A stretch of 33,062 nt of DNA from Candidatus Gastranaerophilales bacterium (lineage in GTDB: Bacteria; Cyanobacteriota; Vampirovibrionia; Gastranaerophilales; Gastranaerophilaceae). Positions 1 through 7,821 of the stretch are shown piece after piece (positions within the stretch are counted from its first letter, which is position 1; every line of letters begins with the position of its first letter). The DNA is taken from assembly GCA_944323945.1 (NCBI GenBank), contig CALUUL010000019.1, forward strand, positions 1 through 33,062, read 5' to 3'. Under the pieces are notes generated by a model that did no database searches, was not told the origin of the DNA, and saw only the letters and a list, made by a program, of their open reading frames with translations. Made by a program: the position numbers and the translations under genes.

Positions 1-116
1 CTTGATAAAATGCAGAGTTAACTTATATATTTTAATTTGTTTTTATGACAGTAACTTTATATTCTTAAAATTGCAAAATTGCTCATTTATTTAATATTTC
101 AAATTTATGTTGCCCA

Positions 117-160
117 AAATAATCAAACCATCTGTAACAAATAATCAAACCATGTGTTTC
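117..160. repeat. Two-copy 22-bp tandem repeat at the break in ssb
   Basis: Two adjacent 22-bp units (117-138 and 139-160) share their first 15 bases exactly (AAATAATCAAACCAT) and agree at 19 of 22 positions. The second unit overlaps the last codons of the truncated ssb, and its complement contains the in-frame TGA that ends that ORF. Because 22 is not a multiple of 3, a duplication here would shift the frame. The remaining sequence at 1-116 shows no gene. Confidence 0.7.
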
Positions 161-309
161 TTTACATTAAACCAATCGGTAGTTTCTGCTTTTGTTTTAT
201 AATCCCATCTGGAAACAGCAACAGAAAAAGTTGTCTTTACTTTGCCCGATTCAAAGTACTTAACTTCAGGATCCTGTCCCGCTCTTCCGACTATTACTAC
301 TGAATTCAT
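145..309 (-). pseudogene. ssb: Single-stranded DNA-binding protein, truncated after 54 aa
   Basis: SSB coats single-stranded DNA in replication and repair as an OB-fold tetramer. The 54 visible residues begin MNSVVIVGRAGQDPEVKYF and contain FSVAVSRWD and TTDWFNV, which match the first strands of the OB fold. The start is fixed by GAAGG about 7 nt upstream of the ATG. After DWFNV the sequence becomes KKHMV and a TGA, so the rest of the OB fold and the acidic C-terminal tail are missing. No continuation is visible in any frame of 1-144. A 22-bp tandem repeat lies exactly at the break. The gene follows cca on the same strand with a 72-nt gap. The N-terminus resembles cyanobacterial SSBs and is the main taxonomic clue here. 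It may be a broken second copy, a gene cut by rearrangement, or a contig-end artefact. Confidence 0.8.
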
Positions 310-381
310 AATATTACCTTCTTTTTTACATTAGAATTATAAGAGAAAAAATCCTTTTTTGCAAAATTTTTGAATTCAGTA

Positions 382-1797
382 TTAAGAATTACTACCAAAA
401 TTGTTTAAAATAAACTCAACAGCTTCTTTTTTTGTTGTAACATCACCGGATAATTGTGCTTCTTTTAATGCACTAATAATCTTTCCAAGTTCCGGACCTT
501 GAGATATTTTTAAAAGTTCCATTATGTCCGTTCCGTCTAAGAGTTTTTCTATGGGTTTTATATTTTTTTTCTGTTCAAGATAATTGTCTAAGAGTTTTGT
601 CAGATTATTAATATTATTTTCAACCATCTCTTTGGTAACTTTTTCACCGCGTGCAGAGAGTCTGTCCGCCATTGCAAGAATTATTACATCTATAACGCAG
701 CCTTCCATTTTTCTGTAGAATTTCAAGTATGCTTTTTCTGAAACCTCAGGAGCACTTACAAGACTTGACGGATATATATGATATTTAATAAGCTGCTTTA
801 TATATAGAATCTGTTTTTTTGAAAATTTTAAATCTTTTAATATAGGAACAACAAGTTTAGAGCCTATTTCATCATGTTTTATAAAACGGTGTCTTTGTGT
901 TTCTTCTTCTATTGTCCAGCAATATGGCTTGCCTATATCATGCAGAAATCCGGCAAGCTTTAAAAATGCTATTTCTTTTGTATTTGCGTACTTAACTGTA
1001 TTAAGATAATTTTTTACTTCTTCGTTTGAATTTTCATATATAATCTGAATTTGTCTTACTGTTTCAATTAAATGATGAATTAAGTCAAGATGATGATGTG
1101 AATTTGGCGGAATTTTTCTTACATCTTTATATATAGGAAAAATTTCTTCAAGAAGTCCGCACTCGTCCAATTTTAAAAGAGCTTCATAAGTATATTCTCC
1201 CTCAAACATTTTTAAAAGTTCAACGGTTATACGTTCTTTTGCGGGTTCATTTATTTTTTTATGCAGTTTTTTTGCCAGTTCTATAAGCTTTATATCTATG
1301 TTAAACCCTGTTTTTGCGTAAAAACGAAAAATTCTTAAAAGGCGGAGCGGGTCATCTTCAAAATTTCTATCGGATATTCCTTTTATTCTTTTATTTTTTA
1401 TATCTTTAATTCCGCCGGTTAAATCAATGAATTTATTATTATTAATATCATATGCTATAGCATTAATTGTTAAATCCCGCCTTTTTATATCTTTTTCAAA
1501 GTCATTTTCAACAGGCGAGGTAATATCTATATAATTAATTTTGTCCTGCAGAACAATTCTGTATATTTTATTTATCCGGTCAAGTTCAATAAAATGTGCA
1601 TTTAATTTTTTGGCAAGATTTTCACTAAACGCTTTAATATCTTCGCAGCAGATAATTAAATCTCTGTCAGGGCTTGGTTTTTCCATAATAATATCACGCA
1701 CAAAACCGCCTGCTACATAAGCCGGAACATCAGCGGCATAAGGTTTTATAAGTTTTATAACTTCGTCATTATTTATTTTCTGAATATATTTATTCAT
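382..1797 (-). CDS. cca: Class II tRNA nucleotidyltransferase (CCA-adding/poly(A) polymerase family) with HD domain
   Basis: This enzyme adds or repairs 3' CCA (or only CC or A) on tRNAs using CTP/ATP, in the cytoplasm. Of 471 aa, the N-terminal nucleotidyltransferase head has GGFVRD (30-35), the metal-binding DRD (44-46) and RRD (106-108). The neck has EDDPLRLLR (147-155). The C-terminal half carries an HD phosphohydrolase domain with HH (241-242) and FLHDIGKP (284-291). The length is normal for an HD-containing class II enzyme. The ATG lies inside the end of rsmE: ATGAATAA overlaps that stop by 8 nt, so the two are probably translationally coupled. In Cyanobacteria and some other phyla CC- and A-addition are split between two such proteins. 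The sequence alone does not say which activity this one has. Confidence 0.93.
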   Translation of the reverse strand: MNKYIQKINNDEVIKLIKPYAADVPAYVAGGFVRDIIMEKPSPDRDLIICCEDIKAFSENLAKKLNAHFIELDRINKIYRIVLQDKINYIDITSPVENDFEKDIKRRDLTINAIAYDINNNKFIDLTGGIKDIKNKRIKGISDRNFEDDPLRLLRIFRFYAKTGFNIDIKLIELAKKLHKKINEPAKERITVELLKMFEGEYTYEALLKLDECGLLEEIFPIYKDVRKIPPNSHHHLDLIHHLIETVRQIQIIYENSNEEVKNYLNTVKYANTKEIAFLKLAGFLHDIGKPYCWTIEEETQRHRFIKHDEIGSKLVVPILKDLKFSKKQILYIKQLIKYHIYPSSLVSAPEVSEKAYLKFYRKMEGCVIDVIILAMADRLSARGEKVTKEMVENNINNLTKLLDNYLEQKKNIKPIEKLLDGTDIMELLKISQGPELGKIISALKEAQLSGDVTTKKEAVEFILNNFGSNS

Positions 1798-2521
1798 AAC
1801 AGACTCCGTTAATAATAGTAGTTATAGCGGCTGTAAGCGCGGTATCGGCTCTATATATTAAGTTCCCGAGCGTTATAAGAGGAAGATTTTTTCTGTTAAA
1901 ATAATCAAATTCAGCACGTGAAAATCCGCCTTCAGGCCCGATTATTATAAGTATATCTTTTGTTTTATCAATCGGGTTTTCTTTTAGATATTCAAAAAAA
2001 TTCCTGTCGGTATCACTTTCGGCAAAAACAATTATCTGCTCAAATTTATCTGTTAATTCTTCTAAATTTGTAAGGTTATAAACTTTTGGAATATCAGCTC
2101 TTTCACATTGTTTTACCGATTCAAATGCTATTTTTTGCCATTTGTCAATTTTACTTTCAATAACAGATTTTTTTACGCTGCAATTATCCGTACATAAAGG
2201 GAAAATACCTTTAACTCCAAGTTCGGTTGCTTTTTGTACGGCACTTATTTGTGCATCAGAATTTAGTACGCTCTGTGCAGCGTATAAATTAATATTTAGT
2301 GTTCTGTTTGATTTATACCTGCTTATAATGTTACAGGTAAAATAATCGGATTCTATATTTTTTAAAATCGTTTCATATTGAATTTTATTTTCATCAAGAA
2401 ATAAAATCTTTTCACCGGGTTTAGAACGCATAACTTTAATTATGTGTTTATATAAATCTTTATCCGAAATATTTATTACTTTTCTTTTAATATTTTCTGA
2501 TTTGATTATGAAATGTGGCAT
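1790..2521 (-). CDS. rsmE: 16S rRNA m3U1498 methyltransferase RsmE
   Basis: RsmE is a SPOUT-class, SAM-dependent methyltransferase that makes 3-methyluridine at 16S rRNA position 1498. The N-terminal PUA-like part begins MPHFIIKSENI. The C-terminal trefoil-knot domain carries the family motifs IIGPEGGFSRAEFDYF and LGNLIYRADTALTAA. The length (243 aa) is normal. A TTG 30 nt upstream would extend the frame by 10 residues. The ATG at 2521 is preferred because AGGA lies about 9 nt upstream, the protein then begins with the usual MPHF, and the longer form would overlap a consensus TATAAT. It is the first gene of the rsmE-cca-ssb group and is divergent from the aminotransferase gene. Confidence 0.93.
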   Translation of the reverse strand: MPHFIIKSENIKRKVINISDKDLYKHIIKVMRSKPGEKILFLDENKIQYETILKNIESDYFTCNIISRYKSNRTLNINLYAAQSVLNSDAQISAVQKATELGVKGIFPLCTDNCSVKKSVIESKIDKWQKIAFESVKQCERADIPKVYNLTNLEELTDKFEQIIVFAESDTDRNFFEYLKENPIDKTKDILIIIGPEGGFSRAEFDYFNRKNLPLITLGNLIYRADTALTAAITTIINGVCYE

Positions 2522-2542
2522 ATTTTTATTTCCTATGATATT

Positions 2543-2548
2543 ATTATA
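2543..2548 (-). promoter_or_regulatory. Putative -10 box (TATAAT) for rsmE-cca-ssb
   Basis: A perfect TATAAT on the minus strand ends 21 nt before the chosen rsmE ATG, leaving room for a short leader with its AGGA ribosome site. No good -35 hexamer is visible 16-18 nt upstream. The 70-nt gap between rsmE and the aminotransferase must hold promoters for both directions. Confidence 0.4.
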
Positions 2549-2591
2549 CAATAAATCTTCTATGAATAATTTAAAATTTTATTGCCATATT

Positions 2592-3770
2592 ATGAAAAAA
2601 ACCTATAAATATAAGTTAAATATACCATCTTGGCCCAGTATCAATTTAAAAACTTTGTTTGCACTGGGCAAAGTGTATTTAAGTAAATATTGGTCGTGGT
2701 ATGGAAGAAACGAAATTGAATTTATTAAAAAATTTTCAACATTACAAAAATCTAAATATGTTATAACAACAACAAGTGCCACAACCGGTCTTGAAACAGC
2801 TTTAATTGCACTTGGAATAAAACCGGGAGATGAAGTAATTGTTCCTGCTTACACTTGGATTTCTACGGTTACGGCTGTAGCCAAAATTGGTGCAATACCT
2901 GTCATTGTTGATATTGACCCTAATACATTATGTATTGATCCTAAAAAAATAAGAGAAGCTATCTCGAAAAAAACAAAAGCAGTAATTCCTGTTCATTTAT
3001 TTTCTGCTCTTGCAGATATGGATGAAATTATGAAAATAGCAGAAGAATTTAAATTAAAGGTTATAGAAGATTGTGCTCATGCTCATTGTGCTTTATATAA
3101 AGATAAAGGAATAGGGTCTATAGGAGATATTGGGGTATTTAGTTTTCAACAAACAAAGCTAATGTGTGCAGGCGAAGGCGGAGCTTGTACCACAAATAGT
3201 AATACTCTCGCCGATAAGTTGGATAGATTAAATCATATAGGTTACAGTATTTATAGTAGTGTCGAATCTTTTCAAGATAATAATGTTTGTTCTAAAAATG
3301 TTCTAACTGAGTTTCAAACGGCTATTTTATCTTATCAATGTGACGAAATTATACAACAGACAATTAAAAGGTATAAAAATTCAATTTATTTAGAAGAATT
3401 ATTGTCGGAAATAAATGGTATACATTTTCAGAAAACCTCTGAAAATACAACCCGCAGAACTTATTTCTATTTTGTTATTATAGTTGATTCTTCAAAGTTG
3501 AAAGAAGGAATAAACAAATATAATATTATTAAAAAACTTAACAACTTGGGAATTCCGGCTCAAAACGGATGGGGCTGTACTGTATATAATCACCAGGCTT
3601 GGAATTTATCTGAATCTTCATTTATTAAAAAAGATATTGTTAATGCAAAAAGAATAAGCGAAAAAGAAGTAATTGTATTACCTAACAATGTTCTTTTGTC
3701 AGATAAAAAAACAATAAAAAAAATCGGAAATATTATGAAAGAAGTTTTTTATAGTGTATTAATCCAATAG
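2592..3770 (+). CDS. DegT/DnrJ/EryC1/StrS-family PLP-dependent aminotransferase
   Basis: Proteins of this fold-type I family transaminate keto-sugars, or in AHBA-synthase relatives cyclise and aromatise an aminoshikimate precursor. With the ATG at 2592 the protein is 392 aa. Visible features are the PLP phosphate loop around SATTGLETA (62-70), the substrate-side stretch VPAYTWISTVTA (84-95), Asp160 in VIEDCAHAHC (ring nitrogen contact) and the Schiff-base Lys189 in FSFQQTKLMCAGEGG. All key residues are present, so it should be active. Upstream ATGs (for example 2562) are possible, but none has a clear ribosome site and the extra residues look non-conserved. A radical SAM gene follows 15 nt downstream, so the pair is probably one unit. 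No sugar dehydratase or epimerase lies nearby, so the substrate cannot be deduced. Confidence 0.85.
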   Translation: MKKTYKYKLNIPSWPSINLKTLFALGKVYLSKYWSWYGRNEIEFIKKFSTLQKSKYVITTTSATTGLETALIALGIKPGDEVIVPAYTWISTVTAVAKIGAIPVIVDIDPNTLCIDPKKIREAISKKTKAVIPVHLFSALADMDEIMKIAEEFKLKVIEDCAHAHCALYKDKGIGSIGDIGVFSFQQTKLMCAGEGGACTTNSNTLADKLDRLNHIGYSIYSSVESFQDNNVCSKNVLTEFQTAILSYQCDEIIQQTIKRYKNSIYLEELLSEINGIHFQKTSENTTRRTYFYFVIIVDSSKLKEGINKYNIIKKLNNLGIPAQNGWGCTVYNHQAWNLSESSFIKKDIVNAKRISEKEVIVLPNNVLLSDKKTIKKIGNIMKEVFYSVLIQ

Positions 3771-3785
3771 GAATTAACAGCAAAA

Positions 3786-4556
3786 ATGTTTGATTGTAAT
3801 AAACGAAAAAAATATATATTGCCATATATAGAAACTCATTTAGTTGATCATTGTAATTTAAAGTGTGATAAATGCGGTCATTTTTGCCATCTTATTGATG
3901 AGGAATTTTATACGGATGTGGAACAATTTAATAAAGATTTAAATGTTCTTTCTAAAAAAGTTGATTTCTATAGAATAAGATTGTTAGGTGGTGAACCTTT
4001 ATTACATTCATCTGTAAATGATTTTATGATAATTACCAGAACATATTTCCCTTTTTCTGATATTAGAATAGTTACAAATGGAATTTTATTACCAACTATG
4101 AATAAAACATTTTGGGATACAGTTAGACGATACAGAATAAAAATAGATTTATCTAAATATCCTATTTTAGGTAATAAGTTCAGTGAATTGTTAGATTTAA
4201 TAGATGATGAAAAAGCTATGCTTGGTAACATACAATTATCAAAGAGATTCTATGATAAACTAAATGAACAAGGAAATGCAGATGCTGAAAAATCTTATTT
4301 TTCGTGTGCAAGCAGAAAAGCACTGAATTTATGGAATCAGAAAATATATACTTGTCAAGCTTGTTATAGGTATTATTACAATAGAAAATTCAATAAAAAT
4401 ATCCCGCTACCTAAAGGTGTTGATATTTATGAAACTTCAGCCAAAGATATTTTTAAAATATTCAATCTTGATAAACCTGACAATGCATGTAAATATTGTT
4501 ATGAAATAAGCAAAGAATTCCCTTGGCATTTGTATAAAGATGTACAACAATTATAA
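3786..4556 (+). CDS. Radical SAM protein with C-terminal cysteine pairs, function unknown
   Basis: The 256-aa protein has the radical SAM cluster motif CX3CX2C at Cys23, Cys27 and Cys30 (HCNLKCDKC), with a further Cys34, and the SAM-binding GGEP at 68-71. The C-terminal third contains CAS, CQAC and CKYC, which are candidate ligands for an auxiliary Fe-S cluster of SPASM/Twitch type. It would cleave SAM reductively to a 5'-deoxyadenosyl radical. The substrate is unknown. The 15-nt spacing from the DegT-type aminotransferase suggests joint action, for example on an amino sugar or an aminated small molecule, but this is inference. No strong ribosome site is seen: AGGA lies about 13 nt upstream. 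The AT-rich codon use is like that of the aminotransferase. Confidence 0.85.
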   Translation: MFDCNKRKKYILPYIETHLVDHCNLKCDKCGHFCHLIDEEFYTDVEQFNKDLNVLSKKVDFYRIRLLGGEPLLHSSVNDFMIITRTYFPFSDIRIVTNGILLPTMNKTFWDTVRRYRIKIDLSKYPILGNKFSELLDLIDDEKAMLGNIQLSKRFYDKLNEQGNADAEKSYFSCASRKALNLWNQKIYTCQACYRYYYNRKFNKNIPLPKGVDIYETSAKDIFKIFNLDKPDNACKYCYEISKEFPWHLYKDVQQL

Positions 4557-4560
4557 CTGC

Positions 4561-4589
4561 TTTACATCGATAACAATAAATTATATCAT
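4561..4589 (+). promoter_or_regulatory. Putative sigma-70 promoter giving a leaderless fumarase mRNA
   Basis: TTTACA (4561-4566) is followed after 17 nt by TATCAT (4584-4589). The expected start of transcription falls at or next to the fumarase ATG (4596). No Shine-Dalgarno sequence precedes that ATG, so a leaderless mRNA would be consistent. The support is sequence pattern only, in very AT-rich DNA. Confidence 0.35.
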
Positions 4590-4595
4590 TTTATT

Positions 4596-5861
4596 ATGAC
4601 TGAAATTTCAACGGAATTAATAAAGCAAGCAATATATCAACTATGTTTTAATGCAAATACCTGTCTTAATGAAGATATATATTTAAAACTTCTTAATGCT
4701 TACAAAAATGCTGCAAATAAAGAAGAAAAAAACATTTTAAAATCGATAATACAAAATGCTCAAATTGCATATGAAAAAAAACTCCCTTTATGTCAGGATA
4801 CGGGACAGGTAATAGTGTTTCTTCAAATAGGTCAGAATATAAGGCTTACGGGTGAATATATAGAAACCTGTATTAATGAGGCTGTTGAAAAATGCTATAT
4901 GGATAATTATTTCAGAAAATCCGTTGTGTATAATGCTGTTTTTGACAGAACGAATACAAAAACAAATGCACCGGCAATTATTTATATAAAATATATTCCG
5001 GAGGATGAAATAAGAATAAAAGTACTTATAAAAGGAGCAGGCTCGGAAAATAAATCCGGACTTAAAATGCTTTTGCCGACTGCTAATGAAGAAGATATCA
5101 TACAAAGTGTAGGTAATATAATTCTTGCTGCGGGAGAAAATGCCTGTCCGCCTATGTCTATCGGGATAGGGATAGGAGGAACAGCCGAAAAAGCTTGTCT
5201 AATGTCTAAAGAAGCTTTACTTAAAGAAAATTTAAGTGATGATGAGTTAACATTAGGAAGAAAAATAAAAGAATATGTAAATAAAAATGCTCCTGAAACA
5301 TATAAATCATCTTATGTTCTTGATGTAAAAGTAATGACCTGTGCAGCCCATATTGCCTGTATGCCTGCCGCTGTTACAATTAATTGCCATTCAGAAAGGT
5401 ATTCCACCTGCACAATAGATAAAAGCGGTATCATAATTCATCATCAGATTCCGTTTTTTATTCAATTAAATAATGAAAGTGAAAATAAAAAAGAAATTAA
5501 TGTAAAAGATACGGAAACAATACGAGCGCTTAAACAGGGTGAGGAATTTCTCCTGACAGGTGATATTTATGTTGCAAGAGATATGGCACATAAACGTATA
5601 AATGAATTAATAAAGGAAAATAGGAAGCTGCCATTTGATCTGGAAAATAACATAATATTTTATGCGGGGCCCTGTCCAAGCGGGGATGATTATGCAGCAA
5701 GAGTTGATGTTCTTACATTAGAAAAAACAATCGCAGCTGTAAGAGTTATTGAAGATAACTGGCATGGATATAAATTCACTGATTTATTAATTATGAATAA
5801 GATTAAAGGTGAATGGAAAATTGTTGCTAAGGTATATGATACATTATCTTATGGAGATTAG
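4596..5861 (+). CDS. Class I fumarate hydratase (fused alpha-beta) with its 3' end replaced by an NTF2/lumazine-binding-like tail
   Basis: Class I fumarases interconvert fumarate and malate with an oxygen-sensitive [4Fe-4S] cluster. Residues 1 to about 283 are the alpha part, with likely cluster cysteines in LCQDTG (Cys66), ENACPP (Cys184) and INCH (Cys264). The beta part starts around 300 with TETIRALKQGEEFLLTGDIYVARDMAHKR and reaches FYAGPCP (355-361). A normal beta domain continues with a glycine-rich GSAGPTTS..RMD segment and about 80 more residues. Here the sequence switches at 362 to SGDDYAARVDVL, followed by DNWHGYKFTDLLIM and GEWKIVAKVYD. That is the C-terminal half of a lumazine-binding/SnoaL-like NTF2-fold protein. 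The frame is open across the join. GCGGGG occurs on both sides of it (5665-5670 and 5680-5685). With the C-terminal catalytic segment missing, fumarase activity is doubtful. It is either a deletion fusion or an assembly chimera. The next gene starts 2 nt after the stop. Confidence 0.85.
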   Translation: MTEISTELIKQAIYQLCFNANTCLNEDIYLKLLNAYKNAANKEEKNILKSIIQNAQIAYEKKLPLCQDTGQVIVFLQIGQNIRLTGEYIETCINEAVEKCYMDNYFRKSVVYNAVFDRTNTKTNAPAIIYIKYIPEDEIRIKVLIKGAGSENKSGLKMLLPTANEEDIIQSVGNIILAAGENACPPMSIGIGIGGTAEKACLMSKEALLKENLSDDELTLGRKIKEYVNKNAPETYKSSYVLDVKVMTCAAHIACMPAAVTINCHSERYSTCTIDKSGIIIHHQIPFFIQLNNESENKKEINVKDTETIRALKQGEEFLLTGDIYVARDMAHKRINELIKENRKLPFDLENNIIFYAGPCPSGDDYAARVDVLTLEKTIAAVRVIEDNWHGYKFTDLLIMNKIKGEWKIVAKVYDTLSYGD

Positions 5862-5863
5862 TG

Positions 5864-6495
5864 ATGAAAGTTCTTTTACTAAATGGTTCGCCACATAAGG
5901 AAGGATGTACTAATACAGCTTTATGTGAAGTTGCAAATGTTTTAAATCAAAAAATATTGAAACTGAAATATTTTATATCGGAACAGATGCAATTTCTCCT
6001 TGCAGAGATTGTAGAGCTTGTGTAAAACTAGGTAAATGCGTTATTAATGATAAAGTAAATGAATTTCTTGATAAAGCAGAGAATTCTGATGGGTTTATTT
6101 TTGGTTCACCTGTTCATTATGCAAGTGCAAGTGGAATAATTGTAACTTTTTTAGATAGAGCCTTTTATGCAGATTCTTTGAGTAGTAAAAAGAGATTTTA
6201 TCTTAAACCAGGTGCTGCAGTAATTTCAGCAAGACGAGCAGGAACAACTGCAACATTAGACCAATTGAATAAATATTTTCTGGTATCCGAAATGCCTATT
6301 ATATCTTCAAGATATTGGAATATGGTTCACGGTTGGACTTCTGAAGATGTAAAAAAAGATGAAGAAGGTCTGCAGACAATGAGAATATTAGGTACAAATA
6401 TGGCTTGGTTTTTAAAAATGAAGGAATTCTACCTGAAATCTAATCATAATTTACCTAATATGGAAAATTATATTTTTACAAATTTTATGAGATAA
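5864..6495 (+). pseudogene. Flavodoxin-fold NAD(P)H-dependent oxidoreductase, one-base frameshift
   Basis: The gene starts at ATG 5864 with a GGAG about 9 nt upstream, just after the preceding stop, and reads MKVLLLNGSPHKEGCTNTAL, the FMN-binding start of NADPH-dependent FMN reductases. The frame is lost in a run of six A at 5949-5954. One additional A restores a continuous protein of about 210 aa with SPCRDCRACVKLGKC, GFIFGSPVHYASASG and a normal C-terminus ending FTNFMR. The CRDCRAC cysteines are typical of the iron-sulfur-flavoprotein-like branch. An HxlR-type regulator remnant nearby fits the common pairing of such reductases with HxlR regulators. The defect could be real decay, phase variation at the A-run, or a homopolymer read error. 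Confidence 0.85.
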
Positions 6496-6513
6496 AATAT
6501 ATATTCAATCGTA

Positions 6514-6553
6514 TAGAAAAATTCACGGGTTGTTAAATATGTGGATTTTTCTA
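6514..6553. terminator. Putative bidirectional terminator between convergent genes
   Basis: TAGAAAAATTCAC (6514-6526) pairs with GTGGATTTTTCTA (6541-6553), a 13-bp stem with one G-T wobble around a 14-nt loop. A T-rich stretch follows in the plus direction (ATTATTTTTT). It sits between the plus-strand oxidoreductase remnant and the minus-strand radical SAM gene, where a shared terminator is expected. The stem is AT-rich and only moderately stable. Confidence 0.55.
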
Positions 6554-6562
6554 TTAATTTAA

Positions 6563-7477
6563 TTATTTTTTGATTTGATTATGTTTCTTTTTCGAGGAAG
6601 GAATAATTTCTTCATGGAAAAAATAATTCACTACTATTGGCGGTTCATTGAAAGGTCGTTTTATAGAATCATCATCTCGCACGTATAAAAGACCTTCCTC
6701 TTGGCAAAACTGTTTTATTTGTTTATTTAACATAGACCAGTAACTGCGGTCTTTTTTGTTGTATATATCATTATAAAGCGAAACAAGATCAGGATGTTTT
6801 TCTGCAATGTAATTCAGTATATCTTGTTTGTAGCCGGCGCGAAGGTTTAAATTTTCCAGCCAAATTAAATTACATTGATTTTTTGCGCGTTTAATTATAG
6901 AAGGTACATCAGTAATTCCAGGAAAAATTGGAGATATAAAGCAAGTTGTGCGGACACCTGCATCATGAAAAGCTTTCATAGCTGCCAGTCTTCTTTCAAT
7001 ACTTACAGCACAATCCATATCATTCTTAAATTCCTCATCTAATGTGTTGATAGACCAAGATACTCTTGCATTTTTAAATGTTTTAATAATATCTAAATCT
7101 CGAAGTATAAGATCAGTCTTTGTGGCGATACTTATATAGCAGTCACTACCTTGCATCTGTTCTAGCAAGGCTCTAGTACGATAAGATGTTTTCTCAAGTG
7201 GTTGATATGGATCACATACAGAACCAATAAAAAGTTCTTTCCCCTTATAACGTTGTGGATTTTTTATCTCTTGCCAATGTTTTATATCCACAAAACTGCC
7301 CCAAGGTTCAGGGTGGTTAGTAAACCTTTTCATAAATGAAGCATAACAATACTTGCATGCATGTTCACACCCAACATATGGGTTTACAGAATAATCGGCT
7401 ACGGGCAGGTTTGATTTTGTAAGAATGTTTTTTACTTCTATATTGTTTATTTTTATATCTTTGTTGCTTTTTTTCAT
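6563..7477 (-). CDS. SPL-like (SplB/Rv2578c-type) radical SAM protein
   Basis: The 304-aa protein has the radical SAM motif CX3CX2C at Cys37, Cys41 and Cys44 (CEHACKYCYA), preceded by NPYVGC, and the family segments ELFIGSVCDPYQPLE, ISIATKTDLILRDLD and the barrel strand VSWSINTLDEE. This is the spore-photoproduct-lyase-like family that is widespread in non-sporeforming bacteria. Most members have no proven substrate, so DNA repair is only a possibility. The ATG at 7477 comes 1 nt after the stop of a small upstream reading frame, suggesting coupling with that now-frameshifted gene. It is convergent with the oxidoreductase remnant. The C-terminus is lysine-rich. Confidence 0.88.
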   Translation of the reverse strand: MKKSNKDIKINNIEVKNILTKSNLPVADYSVNPYVGCEHACKYCYASFMKRFTNHPEPWGSFVDIKHWQEIKNPQRYKGKELFIGSVCDPYQPLEKTSYRTRALLEQMQGSDCYISIATKTDLILRDLDIIKTFKNARVSWSINTLDEEFKNDMDCAVSIERRLAAMKAFHDAGVRTTCFISPIFPGITDVPSIIKRAKNQCNLIWLENLNLRAGYKQDILNYIAEKHPDLVSLYNDIYNKKDRSYWSMLNKQIKQFCQEEGLLYVRDDDSIKRPFNEPPIVVNYFFHEEIIPSSKKKHNQIKK

Positions 7478-7478
7478 A

Positions 7479-7689
7479 TTAATTTTCTGCCATAAATTTC
7501 ATATAACCCTTCATTTCACAATCCCATTTCAATTTGCTAATAGCTACAAGACTAAAATCGTGGCTTTTAAGTTCTATCAGATTTTATATACACAGTTAAC
7601 AGCATTGCAAAACTATCGAGATAGTTAACAGGACTTCCTTGTATCTTACTAGAAAACAATTCAACTCTTTTTTCTTCAATAGGAGTCAT
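7479..7689 (-). pseudogene. Small unknown ORF upstream of the SPL-like gene, frameshifted
   Basis: From ATG 7689 the frame reads MTPIEEKRVELFSSK, then QGSPVNYLDSFAMLL, and ends early at 7567. If one A is removed from the AAAA run around 7582-7585, the reading continues through INLIELKSHDFSLV and KLKWDCEMKGYMKFMAEN to a TAA one base before the SPL-like start. The restored product would be about 69 aa. The protein-like composition on both sides of the shift and the 1-nt spacing to the next gene argue that this was a real coding unit. I do not recognise the family. The frame also extends further upstream without a clear start, but that part looks non-coding. Confidence 0.4.
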
Positions 7690-7821
7690 CTTAAAACTTC
7701 TTGCTTGACGAATTATTGTATAAATATTATACTGTCTCCAAAAACTAAAGCAAGTACGTAGAAAGCACAATGCAAAATCAAATGATATATTAAGAGTATT
7801 GAGATATGTAAAAAAGGAATT

